Part shown: one piece after another, positions 44,975-47,547 of the stretch
How the letters are laid out: each line of letters starts with the position of its first letter
How positions within the stretch are numbered: the first letter of the stretch is position 1
DNA from: Roseburia sp. 1XD42-34
GTDB taxonomy: Bacteria; Bacillota; Bacilli; Bacillales; Amphibacillaceae
DNA: 47,547 nucleotides
Direction: 5' to 3'
Assembly (NCBI RefSeq): GCF_009917385.1
Contig: NZ_QWLJ01000022.1
Coordinates: 1-47,547 of the forward strand
Notes under the pieces: model-generated
Database searches by the model: none
The model's input: the letters and a program-made list of their open reading frames with translations, nothing else
Told to the model about the DNA's origin: nothing
Position numbers and translations under genes: made by a program

Positions 44975-45103
44975 AAGGATAGGTTGGATAACTGACTTGA
45001 AGTAAACCTCTCCGTTCTGAACAGAGCCTGCAGGTCAACCTACTTAGGGGCTAACCACCACCAATGGGGCAAGGGACCCTATTGGTGGAAGTTTTCCTAC
45101 TTT
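44975..45103 (+). repeat. Family I intergenic repeat, partial copy G
   Basis: Recognised by GGTTGGATAACTGAC, GCCTGCAGGTCAACC, GGGGCTAACCACCACCAATGGGG and CCCTATTGGTGGAAG, the last two forming the terminal hairpin. The 5' part is lost or too diverged. The rest of the 44861-45173 gap shows no gene. Confidence 0.55.
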
Positions 45104-45173
45104 CTTAACTTCTTCTTATAATAAAGTGGTAAATATTTTTTCTGTAACATACTGTTTACCAATAATTCATTAT

Positions 45174-46394
45174 TTACAATAAACCTTCTTGTTCAAAGAG
45201 AAAATCATATGGAATATCAATAAAGATAAAACGATCTGAAGAAATAGGGTAAGAATACGTTCGAATTCGTTCATCTCTTTCAATATCGGTATATAAGTCC
45301 GATAATATCCCTTTCTTTTCCATATTCATCCGTGCGATATTTTCAAAAAAGTATGGACGCCAGCTCCAATTTTTTTGTCTGCCTTCAGGAAGTAAACGCC
45401 ATGTACCATCTGTATCTTTCTCTGCATTGGAAGATAACTGAAAACCAGCTTCGTTACAAATATAGACTCGAAAACTATAATCGTCACAGTTATTGGCAAC
45501 AGAAAGGATCGTTTTATCGTAAGGGTCATCTGATTTAACAGTTTTTAATGTGTTCTTTAATTGTTCATTTATTTTTTCTGTTAATTCCAGTTGTGCCCTC
45601 ATTTTTTTTCGTTCGAAGGTAATAAAATGCTGGAAGTCTTTTTTTACTTTTTCCTTACAGCTGTCCATCGATATGAATTCTGACTGTGTTTTTTCCAGAT
45701 ATTCTCCTTGATAATAGCGCCCGCCATTTCTCCACGCGTAATTTAATTGATGAAAAGAAGCGATCCCTTTAAATAATAAAGCAGCCCCAATTTTGCGAGA
45801 AAGCATCGAGAGTAGATGGTGAACATCCTGATATAATTGCGGCAGATCGTCCTCTTGTAAAAATGAAACATCCACTTTAATAATATTGGGCTTAATTAAA
45901 GCTAATTTATCCAAGTTACCGTTTTTCTCTCCCACATCATCAATGGCAATTTGGATACCAAATGTTTGAATATATGCAAATAAATGTTTTAATGAAGCAA
46001 TATGCTCGCTAACAAATGCTTCTGAAAACTGTAGAACTAGCTTATTCAATGAGAGACCTTGGTTTTCATACGTTTCTAAAATAGATATCATACTGTCGCC
46101 ATTGTCTTTGAACAACAGTTTTGCATCGTAATGAATAAATAACAGTTGCGACTGATCTGTCGTCATATAAGTATCTAACACTTTTTGCAAAACATTATGC
46201 GTAAGCTCTAGCCTAAATTCACTTGGGATGCTGCTATCTTTAAAAAACCAAAGGAGATTATGTAATTCATTTTCATCGTCCTGAAAATATGGGATCGTTT
46301 CATACCCAATAATGAATTGATTTTCTGCACTTATAATCGGATCGAAGTATGGAACGATCTGATCAAGCCTCATCATGATATCTAGTGGATCCAT
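45174..46394 (-). CDS. YkuI-like EAL domain protein
   Basis: 406 residues, the size of B. subtilis YkuI. An EAL domain occupies about 1-245 and a PAS-like YkuI_C domain the rest (NWSWRPYFFENIARM...GILSDLYTDIERDERIRTYSYP). The EAL motif is degenerate (GYETIPYF); the DDxG and K motifs remain (AIDDVGEKNGNLDKL, IIKVDVSFL). YkuI binds cyclic-di-GMP with little or no hydrolysis, so a sensor role is likely. Start at 46394 because GGAG lies 9 bases upstream; the ATG at 46409 has no RBS. Confidence 0.88.
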   Translation of the reverse strand: MDPLDIMMRLDQIVPYFDPIISAENQFIIGYETIPYFQDDENELHNLLWFFKDSSIPSEFRLELTHNVLQKVLDTYMTTDQSQLLFIHYDAKLLFKDNGDSMISILETYENQGLSLNKLVLQFSEAFVSEHIASLKHLFAYIQTFGIQIAIDDVGEKNGNLDKLALIKPNIIKVDVSFLQEDDLPQLYQDVHHLLSMLSRKIGAALLFKGIASFHQLNYAWRNGGRYYQGEYLEKTQSEFISMDSCKEKVKKDFQHFITFERKKMRAQLELTEKINEQLKNTLKTVKSDDPYDKTILSVANNCDDYSFRVYICNEAGFQLSSNAEKDTDGTWRLLPEGRQKNWSWRPYFFENIARMNMEKKGILSDLYTDIERDERIRTYSYPISSDRFIFIDIPYDFLFEQEGLL

Positions 46395-46966
46395 ACTAAC
46401 CAACTCCATTTTTTACTTTAGTTTTCAGTATAGCATGGAAGTGCATCATTTTTCCTGCAAAAACCAATGATAAAGGGTACTCAGTCTATTTCATTTATTC
46501 GGATTTTTTGTAAAAATATCGGTCTTATATGGTGTTTTCCTCCTTGGAAATGGTTACGTCTAGACCTGTCAGCAAGGCTCGGAATAGCCAGAAAGCAGTA
46601 GATATACAAGCAGTTTATACCAGCAGTTTCCTAATACATTTTCTTGATGCGATGTTCAGTGCCGTAGTTTTCCATGTCCTGTGGAAATGGAACAGCCAAA
46701 ATCTCATTGGGAGCCGTTTTTTGCTCCCGAGTAAGCACTGAATAATTGTTCGGTCGTGGAAAGCAAAAGTATGTATCTACTGCTGGTTCAGTAGCGATCA
46801 TGCTAAGATTTTTCCTGAAATCAATTAAAACATCAAATAACAGCACATGGAGAGACTGAAGAAACTTTACAAAGTTTGCTTTCCCTTGTAGACAACAAGT
46901 AAGCAATTGTAGGACATTAACTTCATGATTATTTGGAGTCCAAGCGTAACATTGTCATCTGTATCG
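46395..46966. other. Intergenic, no gene recognised
   Basis: About 570 bases. Short frames on both strands (70 and 91 codons) lack ribosome binding sites and recognisable features. A hairpin GGGAGC (46709-46714)/GCTCCC (46723-46728) is present with a T-run in its loop on the plus strand. Confidence 0.4.
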
Positions 46967-47302
46967 TTATGAAACCACTTTATTATAAATAATACCATCT
47001 CTTAGTCGAATTAATTTGAGTCGGTTTGTTTTTTTGATGAAAATGGATTTATATTCATTTTTGTTATCTGTATTCTCTATGAAAATAACACGCTTGTATG
47101 GATTGTCATTAACGATATTTAGCTTATAGTTGGCTAGATTCACTTTTTCTTCTAAAATGCTATATTCTTTTAAATCCTTGTTAACCGAAACAGTATCTAC
47201 TGTGTTATTTGTAGTGTTAGACGGCTCCTCTATTGCAAACTGTTTATCACTGCAACCTATTAACAAACCTGCAACTAAAATAATTACAATGTGTATCCTC
47301 AT
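46967..47302 (-). CDS. Small putative lipoprotein of unknown function
   Basis: 111 residues. The signal peptide MRIHIVIILVAGLLIGC ends in a lipobox (LIGC) with Cys17; an Asn/Thr-rich linker follows and the rest is a Lys-rich, probably beta-strand domain (YKLNIVNDNPYKRVIFIENTDNKNEYKSIFI). AAGGAGGAG about 10 bases before the ATG supports it as a real gene. I do not recognise a family. Monocistronic as far as the window shows. Confidence 0.7.
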   Translation of the reverse strand: MRIHIVIILVAGLLIGCSDKQFAIEEPSNTTNNTVDTVSVNKDLKEYSILEEKVNLANYKLNIVNDNPYKRVIFIENTDNKNEYKSIFIKKTNRLKLIRLRDGIIYNKVVS

Positions 47303-47400
47303 ATCCTTTTAGCTCCTCCTTCCATGTTTAGTTGCTCTATACCGTTTATAATAAACGATCTTTCTTTGAACGAAAGGAGAAGAAGATTAGAAATGGATTA

Positions 47401-47547
47401 GAGAACAAAGTCGCAGAGCGCCCGTTTAGCAACGTAGCGAGTGGAGCGAAGCAACTAAAGTTTTAGGAACCATGCTCCTGCAACAGGAGTATGCCGACGC
47501 CTGAGCGGCAAGCCCGTTTTTAGTCGGCCTTCCTCTTAACCACGAAC
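47401..47547 (+). repeat. Family II intergenic repeat, copy e (cut by window end)
   Basis: Begins GAGAACAAAG and runs off the window. Contains CTCCTG-CAA-CAGGAG and GCCGAC/GTCGGC in the complementary orientation to copy d, almost identical to it over the shared part. Between the lipoprotein gene and this copy (47303-47400) I see nothing further. Confidence 0.85.

Noticed and set aside
46631..46906. 91-codon minus-strand ORF (and a 70-codon plus-strand ORF over the same stretch)
   Set aside because: No ribosome binding site and no recognisable motif; overlapping open frames on both strands of an intergenic region argue against either being a gene.

Overview
The window looks like chromosomal DNA of a low-GC, Gram-positive, probably halotolerant member of the Bacillaceae (Virgibacillus/Oceanobacillus-like). 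The evidence is AT-rich sequence, strong AGGAGG-type ribosome binding sites, TTG and GTG starts, sigma-A promoters, and a gene set with close Bacillus subtilis counterparts: rbsRKDACB, licT-bglP-bgl, gbsR/gbsA/gbsB, a GspA-like protein and YkuI. The genus is an inference. I saw no rRNA, tRNA, intact insertion sequence, prophage or CRISPR array.

Layout. 1-3.2 kb: a TetR regulator, then a GntR (YtrA-like)-ABC ATPase-permease-small 2TM protein operon. 3.5-4.9 kb: a short CstA-type transporter with a cre-like site. 5.6-11.4 kb: a peptide (possibly glutathione) ABC importer, four genes on the minus strand and the binding lipoprotein divergent. 11.7-17.8 kb: a complete ribose operon under a sigma-A promoter with two LacI-type operators, sharing a terminator with a converging small membrane protein. 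18.7-23.2 kb: abgB-abgT-abgA for aminobenzoyl-glutamate-type substrates. 23.9-28.1 kb: ung, an NhaC-type antiporter and a solitary argH. 28.3-33.9 kb, minus strand: a HAD phosphatase and a beta-glucoside system (licT, PTS EIIBCA, phospho-beta-glucosidase) with two RAT/terminator antitermination modules. 34.3-37.3 kb, minus strand: GT8 glycosyltransferase (GspA-like), Hsp20, and a NarL-type regulator lacking its phosphoacceptor Asp. 37.8-42.7 kb: choline to glycine betaine (gbsB, gbsA, divergent gbsR) plus a solitary betaine-type binding lipoprotein. 43.5-44.9 kb: a carbamoylase/allantoate-amidohydrolase-like enzyme. 45.2-47.3 kb: a YkuI-like EAL protein and a small lipoprotein.

The most unusual content is intergenic. 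Two unrelated dispersed repeat families recur between genes. Family I (about 190 bp, seven full or partial copies) has nested inverted repeats and a terminal hairpin; one copy carries an internal segment in inverted orientation. Family II (about 250 bp, five substantial copies and two fragments) has two or three hairpins, and some arms have changed sequence between copies while still pairing. Neither encodes a convincing protein. They could be MITE-like elements, structured RNAs or recombination substrates.

The genes read as a carbon, nitrogen and osmoprotectant scavenging region: peptides, ribose, beta-glucosides, aminobenzoyl-glutamate, N-carbamoyl compounds and choline/betaine, with both catabolite-type (cre) and substrate-specific regulation visible in the DNA.
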